NCBI GenBank assembly: GCA_003550305.1
Contig: QKYT01000480.1
Location: 57,424 to 83,640, forward strand
Direction: 5' to 3'
DNA: 26,217 bases
Origin: Glomus cerebriforme
Taxonomy: Eukaryota; Glomeromycota; Glomeromycetes; Glomerales; Glomeraceae
Program-made: the position numbers and the translations under genes
Shown: positions 1 to 10,763 of the stretch, in pieces
Layout: each line of letters opens with the position of its first letter
Position numbering within the stretch: position 1 is the stretch's first letter
Notes under the pieces: model-generated
Told to the model about the DNA's origin: nothing
Databases searched by the model: none
The model's input: only the letters and a program-made list of their open reading frames with translations

Positions 1-2
1 TT

Positions 3-110
3 GAGCGTAGTTTTTCTTTATATAATACTCTCTTAGATAATGACCGTCAAAATTTATCAAAAGAATCACTTAAACAACTAAATATGATGTATTTTAATCG
101 AGATGATTGA
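3..110 (+). CDS. 3' end of an unidentified protein (partial at window edge)
   Basis: An open frame enters from the left edge and runs 35 codons to a TGA at 108-110. The tail is polar, with an LDNDRQNLSKESLKQLN stretch that looks like a helical C-terminus, and ends NRDD. The other two + frames are closed within the first 40 bases. It is too short to assign to a family. It would be convergent with the receptor gene that ends at 1061. It could also be a chance open stretch. Confidence 0.35.
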   Translation, partial: ERSFSLYNTLLDNDRQNLSKESLKQLNMMYFNRDD

Positions 111-1060
111 ATTGTATATTTTTTTTGGTTAAATAATGGTTTATTATAATAAAGTTATGATATAAAATTATCACATAATATCACAATTTTTATGAAAATC
201 GCCACAAAATCTCACAAAATACACAAAAATTAGATTCACAACACAACACAAAATTAGCCTTAGCCACACACAAAATTTACCTTAGACCGCCACAAAAAAT
301 CATCGTCCCTGGACACCATCACCAACAAAATTTCACTTTCACGTGACTTTTTGGCCGGCATTACGGCATTAAATGTGACGTTAGGAATTAAGGGGCGTGA
401 CAAATAATGCGTGACAAATATGATTTCACATACCGAAAAAATGAAAATGAAAAGTGGAGGGTGTGACAATATTTTACTATGATCACGTGAAAGTGAAATT
501 TTGTTGGGGAAGATACATGACCGCAGGTCACGCAGCAGATTCATGAAAAAAAGGAGATATTCGGATAAATTTTTATAGGGAATGTACTGTATGTGTTTTA
601 AAATAATGTTTGTTTATTATTAACAAAGAAAAGTGAATCTGACAACGATATTAACTAATCATTTTAGTTTCATCTTTAAAAACTGCGATAATAATAGCGA
701 TCAGCTAAAAATTATAATGTGAAACTTGGTAAATCACGATAATAAAAAACAACTAAAATTCAAACCTTATATATTTTCTAAAACATAAATAATCAACCTA
801 TGGAAAGTTGTTCTTAACCTATAATACATATTTTCTGATTTGAAGTCACGGGATTTAGTTTTCTTAGAAAAATTTCACTATATTTATAATTTTAGTCAAC
901 TAAAATTCATAATATATATTCATACCTCTATTGACCTCTATTATAGAATTAATTTACGTCATAAAAACGTAATAATTAATCATATTTTTATGAAAAAAAA
1001 TGTAAAAATTTTTTTATTTTCATTCTAATTACTTTCACTTACTTTTTATTTACAAAATAA
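111..1060. other. Intergenic spacer between convergent genes
   Basis: AT-rich sequence with stops in all frames and no convincing gene. Roughly 170-300 is a low-complexity stretch in which CACAAAA-type words recur many times. It is followed by the inverted repeat at 322-507 and then by plain AT-rich sequence. Two copies of GCGTGACAAATA lie about 15 bases apart near 395-420. The short ORFs here show no family resemblance. Confidence 0.6.
322..507. repeat. Perfect 25-bp inverted repeat bounding a 186-bp unit
   Basis: The 25 bases at 322-346 are the exact reverse complement of 483-507. The arms start CCAACAAAATTTC and end with the palindrome TCACGTGA. They enclose 136 bases. The match stops at once outside both arms. 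The shape suits a small non-autonomous DNA element (MITE-like) or a cruciform-forming sequence. No clear target-site duplication is visible beside the arms, so the mobile-element reading is only an inference. Confidence 0.6.
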
Positions 1061-2650
1061 TTATGGGGAAATATCAGTATTTGATGATTGTTCATTCCCT
1101 TCAAATCTATCATCTGAAGGAACAATAGGTTTTCCTAATTTTTCATTATATAAAAATTGGATCGCGTTTCCTATTCCTCCAATACTTTGAGCTAAGAAGA
1201 AAAAAAAAGGAATTAGAATTATCTTTTTTTTTTAAAAAAAAATAAAAGATGTACACATATATATATAACTACCTGATAAAAGGAGAGTGTAAAGTATGAT
1301 ATGATGAATCTATAAATCAAAATAAGATAAAAAAAAAAAATAATTAACATAATGTTTCAATTACAAAATTCATTATTTAAAATAAAATTTTTTTGTACCT
1401 TTAAAAGCAAACAAATAACAAAAACCAAGATGGGAACAAATCTTACAGAAAAAACTAAGATATAAGTTAAAACTTTTTTTAAAATTCTTCTTTCAATATT
1501 AATACGTTGTGACGCTATTTCCGGAACATTATTATTCGAATTTGTATCTAATGAATTATCTTCTCGAATATTATATATAGTTTTTAAAATTTGTATATAG
1601 CAAATTATGATCGTTATTAATGTAAGGGGTATTATGATTATACTAAATATTGCTATTACAGGACAATGTCTTTCTTTAAATCCGCACCTAATAAAAATTA
1701 AAAATATGACATTATTTGACGCGTGACGAAACTAATAATGAATAATTAATGTGAACGTGATAATTTACCCAAATCTTTGAGGACCAAAGTCGTGTACCGC
1801 AATTAGAGGAATAATTAATGATATAAAAAAAATTGGAAGCCAAATTTTATAATCATATTTTCCAAATTTGAAATAATATTCTTGTACTACTCGTAACCAA
1901 GTTGTAAAAGAAATAGTTCCAACCTAATAATAAAAAAAATATATTTTTAATTAAATTAAAAGAAAATAAATCAAGGAAAGAAAAAATTCTAACTTATTTT
2001 TTTTTTTTTACCAGTAGCAAATTTAATAAATTAAAAGAAATCATAAAAAATCCAATAATTTCACAATATGGAGATGGCCACGTGATTTCTTCGTTATTTA
2101 ATAACGCTGATTCATTTGAAGCTGAATATGACTATTAATAATAAAGGACAATATGACCAATTTAAATAACTTTATCTTTAACAAAAGGATGGAATTTTAT
2201 TAATTTACTTACTAAATTAATTACGTTTACAGACGAATGAAGAAAATCTAAATATAAAGTTTATTAAATATCATTTTATCGACAATCAAATAAGTTAAAT
2301 TATATTATTATAATTACCTGTAATCGCTATATAAAATGGAAATCTAGATGATAATGAAATACTTTTATGATCAGTTTTCCATCGTAAGAATGTATCTAAA
2401 TTATAATTTTTAATTTAATGAAACGAAAGGTTTAATACATACAATAAAGGTCAAATTACTTACAATAAAATATATATGAAGTTCCTAAAAGATTACAGAT
2501 ATTAAAAATTAATGGAGTAATAATTGCAGCATAAAAAGCAGTTTTCGTATTAAAATATGTATATTTTGAATATATTGGTAAAGTATCACTAATTTGTATT
2601 AACAAAAAAAATGATGATATAAAAATAATGATACGGATTGATAAATTCAT
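1061..2650 (-). CDS. Seven-transmembrane receptor (fungal GPCR, cAMP-receptor-like), 8 exons
   Basis: Likely a plasma-membrane G-protein-coupled receptor. Exons on the - strand are 2650-2464, 2395-2318, 2247-2213, 2131-2012, 1923-1769, 1687-1399, 1309-1273 and 1191-1061. All introns are GT...AG and all phases fit, giving 1,032 nt (343 aa plus TAA). The protein has an N-terminal hydrophobic signal-like segment. Seven hydrophobic helices follow, near residues 38-60, 80-100, 126-150, 167-183, 201-226, 264-287 and 289-312. A Cys sits after WPSP before helix 3 (about 123), and two more lie in the loop after helix 4 (about 193 and 200); such loop cysteines typically form the GPCR disulfide. A polar loop with DTNSNNN lies between helices 5 and 6. 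The tail is short and ends TDISP. The start at 2650 was chosen because it opens directly on the signal-like segment; an in-frame ATG at 2701 would add 17 residues. The ligand is unknown, and the family is assigned by topology only. Confidence 0.8.
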
Positions 2651-2701
2651 TTTATGAAATATCAAATAAACTGGTTTCTCGAAGCGTATATATATTAACA
2701 T

Positions 2702-4298
2702 TTAGTTCTAGGCGAAAAAATTATACTAAAGGGTTATCCGATGTGTGACTGTGTGACATTATTTATGTATACATAAAATTGGACAAATTAGGATAGATAT
2801 TTTATGCATGCTATATCACTTATGGTTAATAAATATAATACTTCTCAAATTATTTATACATCTTATTTTAATAAGATTTACAGGATTCATACATAGATCG
2901 TCATAAAAACAAACGAGAATCCATTTTTGAGACAATCTTACGATCCTTGGTGGGAATATAATTATTTATATCTACTTTTTTTGATAAAAATGTTCGTCCT
3001 TTTTATTTGTTAGATATGGACCGCAATGTAAAAAAAATTTTTTTACTAAAGAATTCAATAAAATTTTATTATTAAAAAAATAATGACCCAGATCTTACAA
3101 AATTAGATACGTTAATCCTTCATAATTTGAAACATAACTAATCATATTTATTAGGATGCATAAAGTTCAATCTTTAAATTGATCAAAAATGAAGTGAATG
3201 ACGTGTTTTAGATATTAATAAGCAATTTATCAAGTTTAAGATATTACTAAGGAAATAAAAGTTTGAAATTAGTAAGCATTATATAGAAATCATCAGATAA
3301 ACTAGCCAATCGTTTTTTAGAGATCATCTATTCAATATAAACAAACCTTTGATGCATGAATGAGGCTTGAATTATACGAAAAAAAAATAAAATATTGCAT
3401 ATTTATTTGATAGTTAACGCCATGTGGAACAGTATTGAAATTGTGTCCATTATGATATGTAAATTAGTAAAATTTTATTTGACCAATTAAAAAAATGACT
3501 AAAGGTGCTACATTAGCGGAATATTTTACCCTGTTATATTTATTAATCTATTTTCAAGCTTTTAAACTATTGGTGAAAGTTAAAGCTTGCTTGGCTAAAT
3601 AAAATTATAATTAATAGTTATTGGATATGAATATTTACGCTTCTATCAGATTAAAAAAAAAATTAGTATTTCTGTATTTTTAATTTATGTTTTAAAATTC
3701 GTACATAGCAATGCAATCCACTCAACGTTAAATTAGGGTTTGTAATGTTTATTTTAATTCGCTATATGATATATCATGTAAATAATCGATTTCTCCACAT
3801 TGTGTCGAGTTACCAATTTGTAGGCGAATTTTGTATATTAGCCGGTGCATTCATGCATAAGTGGTAATTGTTAAAAACTCTTTGCATAATATCATCACTA
3901 AATCCAAAAATTAAAAATTTATGTTGGATTTTGACATAAATTTGACGTTCAGGGTGTTTAATTGCGTCAGATGACAAAGCATATTCATTGGACGGTATTT
4001 TTATCATGCTTATAAACAGTAATTGGACGATGTCGTTTTATAACGGGTATATTGTAAAAAAAAAAAAAAAAAAATATTTTTTTTTGTTTTTTTTTTTATT
4101 GATTAAATAAAATTATTTAGTAAGTAATCCCATACCTATATAAACAAAAAAAAAAAAGGAATTTTTTATTTATTTATTTATCAAATAAAATTTTCCGTCA
4201 ACGGCCGTGAACGTACGAAGTGTCCGAGTGTCCGACATTCTGTCCGTTGATGGTTATAGGACCCCTTGAATTTTATTTTGTAGCTCTTTGGAATCGAC
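2702..4298. other. Intergenic, AT-rich, no supported gene
   Basis: No frame holds a convincing coding stretch. A 65-codon open frame at 3810-4007 (-) has no recognisable features. Homopolymer tracts are prominent: A19 at 4056-4074, then T- and A-runs and TTTA repeats up to about 4190. From about 4195 base composition rises abruptly in GC, leading into the hairpin element at 4299. Confidence 0.5.
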
Positions 4299-4432
4299 GC
4301 ATCGAATGATAGTAAAATCATGTCTTTAGCATCGATATGTCGATAGATGATTGATGATAAAGAATTTAGAATATTTATCGATAGTGAACGAAGTATCGAT
4401 ATTAGAGATATGATTTTACCACCATTCGATGC
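4299..4432. repeat. Long imperfect inverted repeat (39-bp arms)
   Basis: Arm 4299-4337 (starts GCATCGAATGATAGTAAAAT) matches the reverse complement of 4394-4432 at 33 of 39 positions. The loop is 56 bases. All six differences are transitions. The unit sits in a GC-richer island that begins near 4195 and could be a folded-back (MITE-like) element or an expressed hairpin. There is no coding capacity in it. Confidence 0.6.
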
Positions 4433-4443
4433 GTTTCAGATTG

Positions 4444-4515
4444 AACCGGGTTTTCGGTTCGGTTCCCATTCGTATTTCGGTTCTTTCGGTTCGGTCCAAA
4501 AATCCGAACCGAACT
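4444..4515. repeat. CGGTT/AACCG-rich short-repeat patch
   Basis: Multiple copies of TTCGGTTCGGT-like words occur on the + strand (around 4453-4463 and 4486-4495) and are met by CCGAACCGAAC at 4504-4514, which is their inverse. The patch can fold on itself and directly follows the 39-bp hairpin. It may be the edge of the same element. Confidence 0.45.
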
Positions 4516-4523
4516 GAGCACTA

Positions 4524-5325
4524 TTAATTATACAAATGGGAATAGAAAACAGTGATATCACAATGTTTTGTCTCAAATCCAAAATTAGAGATCTTTTTTA
4601 AACTTGTTGGTTTAGCGAAGAGTTTTTTAAGGAGAAGCTCGGTAAGATATTTTTTGTATGACGAAAAAGAGGCATCGTTCACAACATGTTTAATGTAATG
4701 GATGTATGAATGGGCAAAATGGTCATTTCCAGAATACTCAAAACATATTAATTTTGGGATGCTTGTATCAAAATAGTGAATCAGTCCCAGTAGATACAGT
4801 ACGATCATCCCCACTTTTTGTGCATACAATAATTTTATTTCAACGAAGAACGAAAAGAACTAAAGTTTCCGAGCATGCTTCACCAGATAAGAAAGTGAGC
4901 CAGAAACCATTTCAAACACTCCTTTACGAAAGCGAATGTGAATTCGGGTGGAGAAGAAGAAATTGTTAGGATCTGAATAACTAACTCTTCTTTCAGATTC
5001 GTAATACACACAACAGCAGGTACATGTGATAAAAGTTGTTTATAGGGCACTATTTGCAAATATTCATTATCAAGATTTTCAAGACTTATAACATGTAATC
5101 ATGATCAGGTTGAGCATGGTTCACACATATACACTCAAAGATTGAACTGTCTCATATATTGTCTAAGAATATTTTGTTGGACGTATTCCTACTCTGTAAA
5201 ATTGCGTTCAGGATATACGCATAAACAAATAATACTATATACAACTGTGTCCGTCTATGGAACATTCTTTGTTATTGGTAAACAAAGGTGTCACCTTTCT
5301 TCATCTGTACTTTGCTTGCACTAAC
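4524..5325 (-). pseudogene. Decayed coding relic, family not recognised
   Basis: Several minus-strand stretches look protein-like but are broken by stops and frame changes. At 4524-4829 a 101-codon frame reads ...SGNDHFAHSYIHYIKHV... and ...KYLTELLLKKLFAKPT... . A frame near 4890-5090 contains VPYKQLLSHVPAVVCITNL and then FVKECLKWFLAHFLIW before a stop. Upstream to about 5325, one frame has coding-like composition but is cut by TGA and TAG codons. GC content is higher than the flanks. I do not recognise the family. A transposon-derived gene is plausible, but nothing shows it directly. Confidence 0.3.
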
Positions 5326-5887
5326 TGTTCAGCATCTATTATGAATGGATCCGGTTACTTGATAATCATTGCAAAAAAATTTTAATATGGTTTTAATAAA
5401 TTTGTAAGCAACTTTAACTTTTTTTCAATGTACACATTTAATTAATACTAAGAAATTATGTAAATGTCAAAATAATTTGTGGCATAAATTATTTATCCAA
5501 AAATATTTTTATATTAACATCAAAATTTTAAAAGTGTAAATATTCACAGTGAGGCAAAGTAGGGATATTAAATGATTTTATTGTAATGAAAATAAACTTT
5601 TTTGAAAACCAGAAATTTTCGCAAAAACTGGTTAATTCACAAAATATATTTAATAAAACAATTCAAAGAATCAATATTTTAGTATTATTAATAATCTAAA
5701 TAATCCCAGTGAAAAATAGTTAAAAAATGCTAAGAAATTTAGGTGATGAGAAACTTTTTCTTATCATCAAAAATATTGACACAAAAACTTACAGGGTAGA
5801 TAGATTTGAACATGCTATCAATGTCATCAGAATACTAAATTCGTTATGATGGAAGGAAAAAAAAAGTATTTACTTTGGGAATTTAAT
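5326..5887. other. Intergenic, AT-rich
   Basis: No gene, RNA or repeat that I can support. This stretch is downstream of the kinase gene stop at 5888, so it should hold its 3' UTR and polyadenylation signals; AATAAA-like words are frequent and therefore uninformative. Confidence 0.5.
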
Positions 5888-8182
5888 TCACTCTAAAAGG
5901 TCTTCTAATTTATTTTGAGCATATTTATATCCCTGTTCAGCAGCACTTTTATACCAATAAATCGCTTGATCCATATCTTGTTTAATTCCATCTCCATATT
6001 CATACATCTTAGCAAGAGTACATTGAGCTGACTCATATCCCAAATTCGCTGCCTTTTGATATAATTCAAGCGCCTTTTTCATATTAAAATCAGTTCCAAT
6101 TGCATTTTTATAGCAATGTCCTAAATTATTTATTCCTTGTGGATTTCCTAAGTCTGCTGCCTTTTGATATAATCCAAATGCTTTTTGCAAATTTACATCA
6201 ATTCCATTTCCTGTTTCATAGCAATATCCTAAATTATTCATTCCTTCAAAATTTCCTAAATCTGCTGCTTTTTGATATAATAAAAACGCATTTTCACTAT
6301 CAACATCAGTTCCAATTCCATTATCATAACACCATCCTAAGTTATTCATTCCTTGTGAATTTCCTAAATCTGCAGCCTTTTGATATAATTCAAATGCTTT
6401 TGGCTCATTGATATCAGTACCGATTCCATTTTCATAATAATAACCCAATCTATTTATTGCACATGGGTATTCTTGTTCTGCTAATATTTTAGATAATTCA
6501 AAGGCTTTATTCTGATTTTTTTTACCATCTATTCTATTTACATATACACTAGCAAGTTCGAATCGAGCTACATCATTTTTTAATTCTACTGCTTTTTGAT
6601 ATAATTCAATTGTCTTTTGAATATTAACATTAGTTCCAATTCCATGATAATTAAAATATCCAAGTAAATAAATAGAATTTGAATCTTTTTGATTATTTAA
6701 AAGCCAATTATAAATTTCTTGCAAATTTATATTCTGATTCTTAACATAATCAAGAACATATTGCTTCTGATTTATTCCGTTTCCATAATTCACCTTCTTA
6801 AAATAAAGATAAACTAATTCATCAATTAAAATACTTAAATTCTCTTCAAATATGGTTTCATTAATATTTTTAGTTGTAGGTTCTATCTCCCTCATAATAT
6901 TGTTTGTTTGAGATTTCGTAATAATTGCTTTTAATTTAGTAACTACTTGATTCATATCTGGTCTGTTATCTGGTTCATCATTCCAACATTCTAAATAGAA
7001 TTTAAAACAAATTAAAATAATAAAATATTATACATTAAAACGTTAAACTCAAAAAATTATATTTACCAATATAGAGATTAGAATAATTGATAGGAGTATT
7101 CGAAATGATTTTTTCTCTATAACCTTCTATAATTCGTTTAATTAAACCAGCATCATATGATTCACTTTTAAATGGTGATTGACCGCTTGATATCTCCCAT
7201 AAAAGCACTCCAATACTGTAAACATCGCTCTTCTCATTTAGTGAATATGTTTGCATTAAATTATTGATGCAGATAAATTTTTTTGGATCAATATAAGGAG
7301 CTATACCAAGTAAATCTGATTCTTTTTCGGATATTTTTTTGATCCTTTTTGATAATCCAAAGTCAGCTACTTTAATATTATTTTGATGAATTAATATATT
7401 ACCAGAATTCTATTATTATAAAATAAATAATAAAATAAGTGAACCTTAAAGTTGTTTTTTTAAAAAAAAAAAAAAATTATAAATAATTTAGTAAAATAAC
7501 TAATTACCAAATTACGATGTACGATTCCATTATCATGTAGAAATGATACAGTATGAGCTAACTGGAATGCTAATTTGTATTTATCTTCCCAAGTAAGTTT
7601 CTTAAAATTCTCTTTCAAATAGTTTTGAAGAGAATTACCATCAGCATACTCTATTACTAATAAATATTGTTTCGTTTGATCATTATGATTTTCTAATTTT
7701 AATGATAATAATTAGTTTATTAATAAAATTTGCAAAGCAAATATATAATATACAACATGTATTTTTTTATTGGTATTATAATTTATACCTTTGTCTGTAA
7801 CTCCAAAATATTGAATAATATTTTTATGAGAATCGACTTTACGATGAAGTTCGAACTAAATATAACGGTATGTAAAATGGATTTTAATAATTATAATATT
7901 GTTAATCGAGATATACAATATATTATTAAATATTATAATTACCTCATTAACGATTTCTTTTATAGTGGCGTTATCAAGATTAAATGATTTTAAAGCAAAA
8001 TATTGTTCCGAATTTTTCCAATTTGCACGATAAACTTTTCCAAAATCATCATTATTAACTTTTTCAATATTGTAAAAATCTTTGTATTCATAATATTTTA
8101 TAAGTTTTTTAGAGATAGCTTCTTCAACCCAATAAATCCCTTCATTTGAATCATTTACAATTTGTATTGTAGTATCGGACAT
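5888..8182 (-). CDS. Tyrosine-kinase-like domain plus Sel1-repeat protein, 5 exons, probable pseudokinase
   Basis: Exons on the - strand are 8182-7943, 7855-7789, 7692-7508, 7409-7067 and 6990-5888. All introns are GT...AG and all phases fit, giving 645 aa. The kinase domain spans about residues 36-300. It has a degenerate glycine loop (VNNDDFGKVYRANW), the lysine of FALKSF, and IVHRNL at about 159-164 where HRDL is expected. GNILIHQ, DFG at 180-182, the KSDVYSIGVLLWE segment and the CWNDEPDNRP segment are present. About seven Sel1 repeats (LGxCYxNGIGTD...AFxLYQKAADLGN) fill residues 385-643. Kinase plus Sel1 is a very large family in Rhizophagus; Sel1 arrays are protein-binding scaffolds. 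With Asn in place of the catalytic base, activity is doubtful, so a scaffold or pseudokinase role is inferred. The start MSDTT was chosen over an in-frame ATG at 8218. Family call very secure, function less so. Confidence 0.88.
5897..6673 (-). repeat. Tandem Sel1-coding repeats, 108-nt period
   Basis: The DNA repeats visibly at 36-codon spacing. On the + strand, the motif CCTAA[A/G]TCTGC[T/A]GC begins at 6147, 6255 and 6363, exactly 108 apart, and each copy is followed by TTTTGATATAAT. The central three units are the most alike at DNA level, suggesting recent duplication or conversion within the array. The outer units are more diverged. Confidence 0.85.
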
Positions 8183-8218
8183 TACGAATAAATACTGTGG
8201 GAATGAACTATAATCCAA

Positions 8219-10150
8219 AATGATTTTCGGGTTTATTTGCTACATATTTGTGTTGCACAAACGGATAAATGAATTTCCGAGCATTTTCCACAAAAAAAAT
8301 TTTTGTGATGCCGTGTGATACATTCCTAACCTATAACATAACTAGGCGACGCTATTAAAGTGTAAATCTTTAAGCAACTTACAGATTATTTTCGATTTTT
8401 GAGAATATATAAATTTTTTTTTCGTTTGATCTTAAGCTATTCCATAAATTATAAATAATGTTAATTATAAAAAAAATCACTAGCAGAAAACAAATTAGTA
8501 CAAAACCATTTAATAACAAATTAATTTAATATTTTATTGAAAAATTGAATATGACGTATTAAACTTTTTCAGTTAAAATTTATTTATTATTCAATTCGTT
8601 GTTTTATAATTTTTGTCGAAACGATCTTTTGAATCGACTATTTGTTGATAACTTAAGTAAATTTATCAAATTATCATTGGTCTAATTTTTAAAATTTATT
8701 GAAAATGACTTGCATTGCCTAATACATATACGACATCATTTTTCTCCAGAATTATTTTTATATTTATATTCTATTATTCACTCATAGTTTAATAAATTAT
8801 TTAAGTGTTAAGACAAATTTTATTTATATTAAACAAATTAAATAATACTATAAATCGAATTTGTTTTTTCCCATTGCTCAAAATGTATAACAAATATCGT
8901 AACCTTAAACACAAATGGCAATAAAATAATTTTAATTGCTGCTTTACCAATAAGTTATATTAAATGAACGGTAATTTCTTCGCGAAAATTAAAAAAAATC
9001 ATCTTTGACCATTTAAATGAAACTGATAATACAACTACTTTTTCCGTAATCTTTAGGCAATTATAATATAAATATTTTTTCTGAAAATTTGGAAAAGTAA
9101 CACGAATGAATTTTATAGTTTATTATTTTACATTGCATATGGGCTATCTCAAATAAGCAATAATAATAATAGGTATGATAATAACACTTCTAACATACCA
9201 CTTGTAATTTTTTTTATATGACAAGTACCCTCATCAGATATTTTCCGAAAGTATTATAGTAAAGTAGTTTTAAGACTAGAATTTATGATAATATTGTTTG
9301 AATGATAAGATGATTCTTAAATACTTCAAACCCTATTTATTATACTGCTATAATATATTGTTTATTTCACTAGTAGTAATGTCTAATTGGTTGTTTGTTT
9401 CACCAGAAATTCTTTCACGTTGAATATTTAAGAGTGTAGATGCGATCTGGATAGGTGCGTTAGTGTATCAGTTCGTCAAAATGTATCATACTAATTACCT
9501 TTTATTAAGACTTTGGAACTATGAATATTGAAGTTGGAACAAATAATACTACATATTTATTGCAATTAGAACATAAATTTATACTACAGTATATATATGT
9601 ATTATATAACTACTTTCTTGCCATTATTTGTTTACATTGTAATGATTACATTAATGATAATGTCATGAAAATTATCTTACAAAATATACAAATCTATGCT
9701 ATATTGTTGAAATAATTTTATTGTGATTATTTTCTGTTAACATAATTATATTATTTGCTGTTGTATGAACTAAATTTATATCTAACAGTATCAGAGACAT
9801 ATTATAACAAATTTTTATAAATAATTTATTCTAGGGGGAAAACATGAATTGGGCGAAAAAAAAGAATATTAGTTTATTGTACTTTTAGCCATTTCGGCAT
9901 CCGATTTTGTAACTCCAAGTGTGTAATAGAATTTTTTTATATACAATGTATATCGATAGTATGTCAATATATAATCTATTTATAAAAATTAAGTAGATTT
10001 TAACAAGTTTCTAGACATCTTAATAAAAATTTTTTCTTAGCAAAAGAGCCACCTAGAGTACCGCTCCACACTAACATCAAAAAATAAGGACTTAAGGAAA
10101 TTGAATTAAAGACATGATGGTATACGATATAACTCCCTAACCAGTTCAGC
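8219..10150. other. Intergenic, AT-rich, no supported gene
   Basis: Upstream region of the kinase gene followed by about 1.9 kb with dense stops in all frames. A 64-codon frame at 9521-9715 is low-complexity and not credible. I see no RNA gene, long repeat or element boundary. Confidence 0.5.
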
Positions 10151-10163
10151 AGTCTATTTATCT

Positions 10164-10560
10164 TTACGAGTACCATTCCATTTGATGCCTTTTTTCACAC
10201 ATCCTCAAAATGAAAATAAAATTCCAGAAAAGACTCTTCCTGCTGCGCCAAGCCAATGTGTCAACTCTGTGAAAAATAGGTTTACTTCCAAAAAATATTG
10301 TGTTAGGCCCGCTTTTGGGTCTACCAAAAGTAGCCATAAGTCCTACTCTTCTGTCTTGTGCTTGTAGAAGGTACCTTAGAATACCAAACACTCTTTAGGT
10401 ATTCAATTTTGGAATAAGATGTAGGTGACTGGAAGTTATTGTGAACCTGATTTGCAAAGAAACTTGGTAAACCAGAGACTATTATCCATACTTCCTAAAG
10501 CTTTCTAGTTAACTCCAATGGCATAGAACAACTTTTCCTAAGACTAAAAACCACTTTTAT
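10164..10560. other. GC-richer island, possible old element relic
   Basis: Base composition is clearly less AT-biased than on either side. Overlapping open frames exist on both strands (10164-10391 minus, 10182-10367 plus). One minus frame reads VDPKAGLTQYFLEVNLFF, then WLGAAGRVFSGILFSF, before a stop. This looks like decayed coding sequence, but I recognise no family and cannot decide the strand. It lies just 3' of the DUF6589-like relic and might be part of its surroundings. Confidence 0.25.
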
Positions 10561-10674
10561 AGTGCAAAATGGTAAAAAGTGCAACTTTTCTTTCTCAAAC
10601 TTCTTGAGAGAAATGGGCATAAGGATCAGCAGGAAGAGTTACCCCTTAGTGATCTATACTGCCATTTTATTAGT

Positions 10675-10699
10675 TTATTATTATTATTATTATTATTAT
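10675..10699. repeat. TTA trinucleotide microsatellite
   Basis: About eight uninterrupted TTA units lie just beyond the 3' end of the DUF6589-like relic. It makes spurious poly-Ile/Leu/Tyr frames in translation. Confidence 0.9.
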
Positions 10700-10763
10700 C
10701 TACCTCTGTTGTTATTGGATTTATTGCTCTTTTTCTTATATATATTTCTTTATCTTGGTTTTT

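Noticed and set aside
3810..4007. 65-codon minus-strand frame
   Set aside because: No recognisable motif and no splice-joined neighbours; compatible with chance.
6100..6411. 103-codon + strand open frame
   Set aside because: Antisense of the Sel1 repeats; it is open because of the repeated codon pattern and has no features of its own.
5930..6640. CRISPR-like spacing of repeats
   Set aside because: The repeats are in-frame Sel1 codons with a 108-nt period and no unique spacers; the genome is eukaryotic.
7730..7987. 85-codon + strand open frame
   Set aside because: Covers exon 2 and introns of the kinase gene on the opposite strand; AT-rich composition, no domain.
9521..9715. 64-codon + strand frame
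   Set aside because: Tyr/Ile/Asn-rich low-complexity sequence typical of AT-rich spacers.
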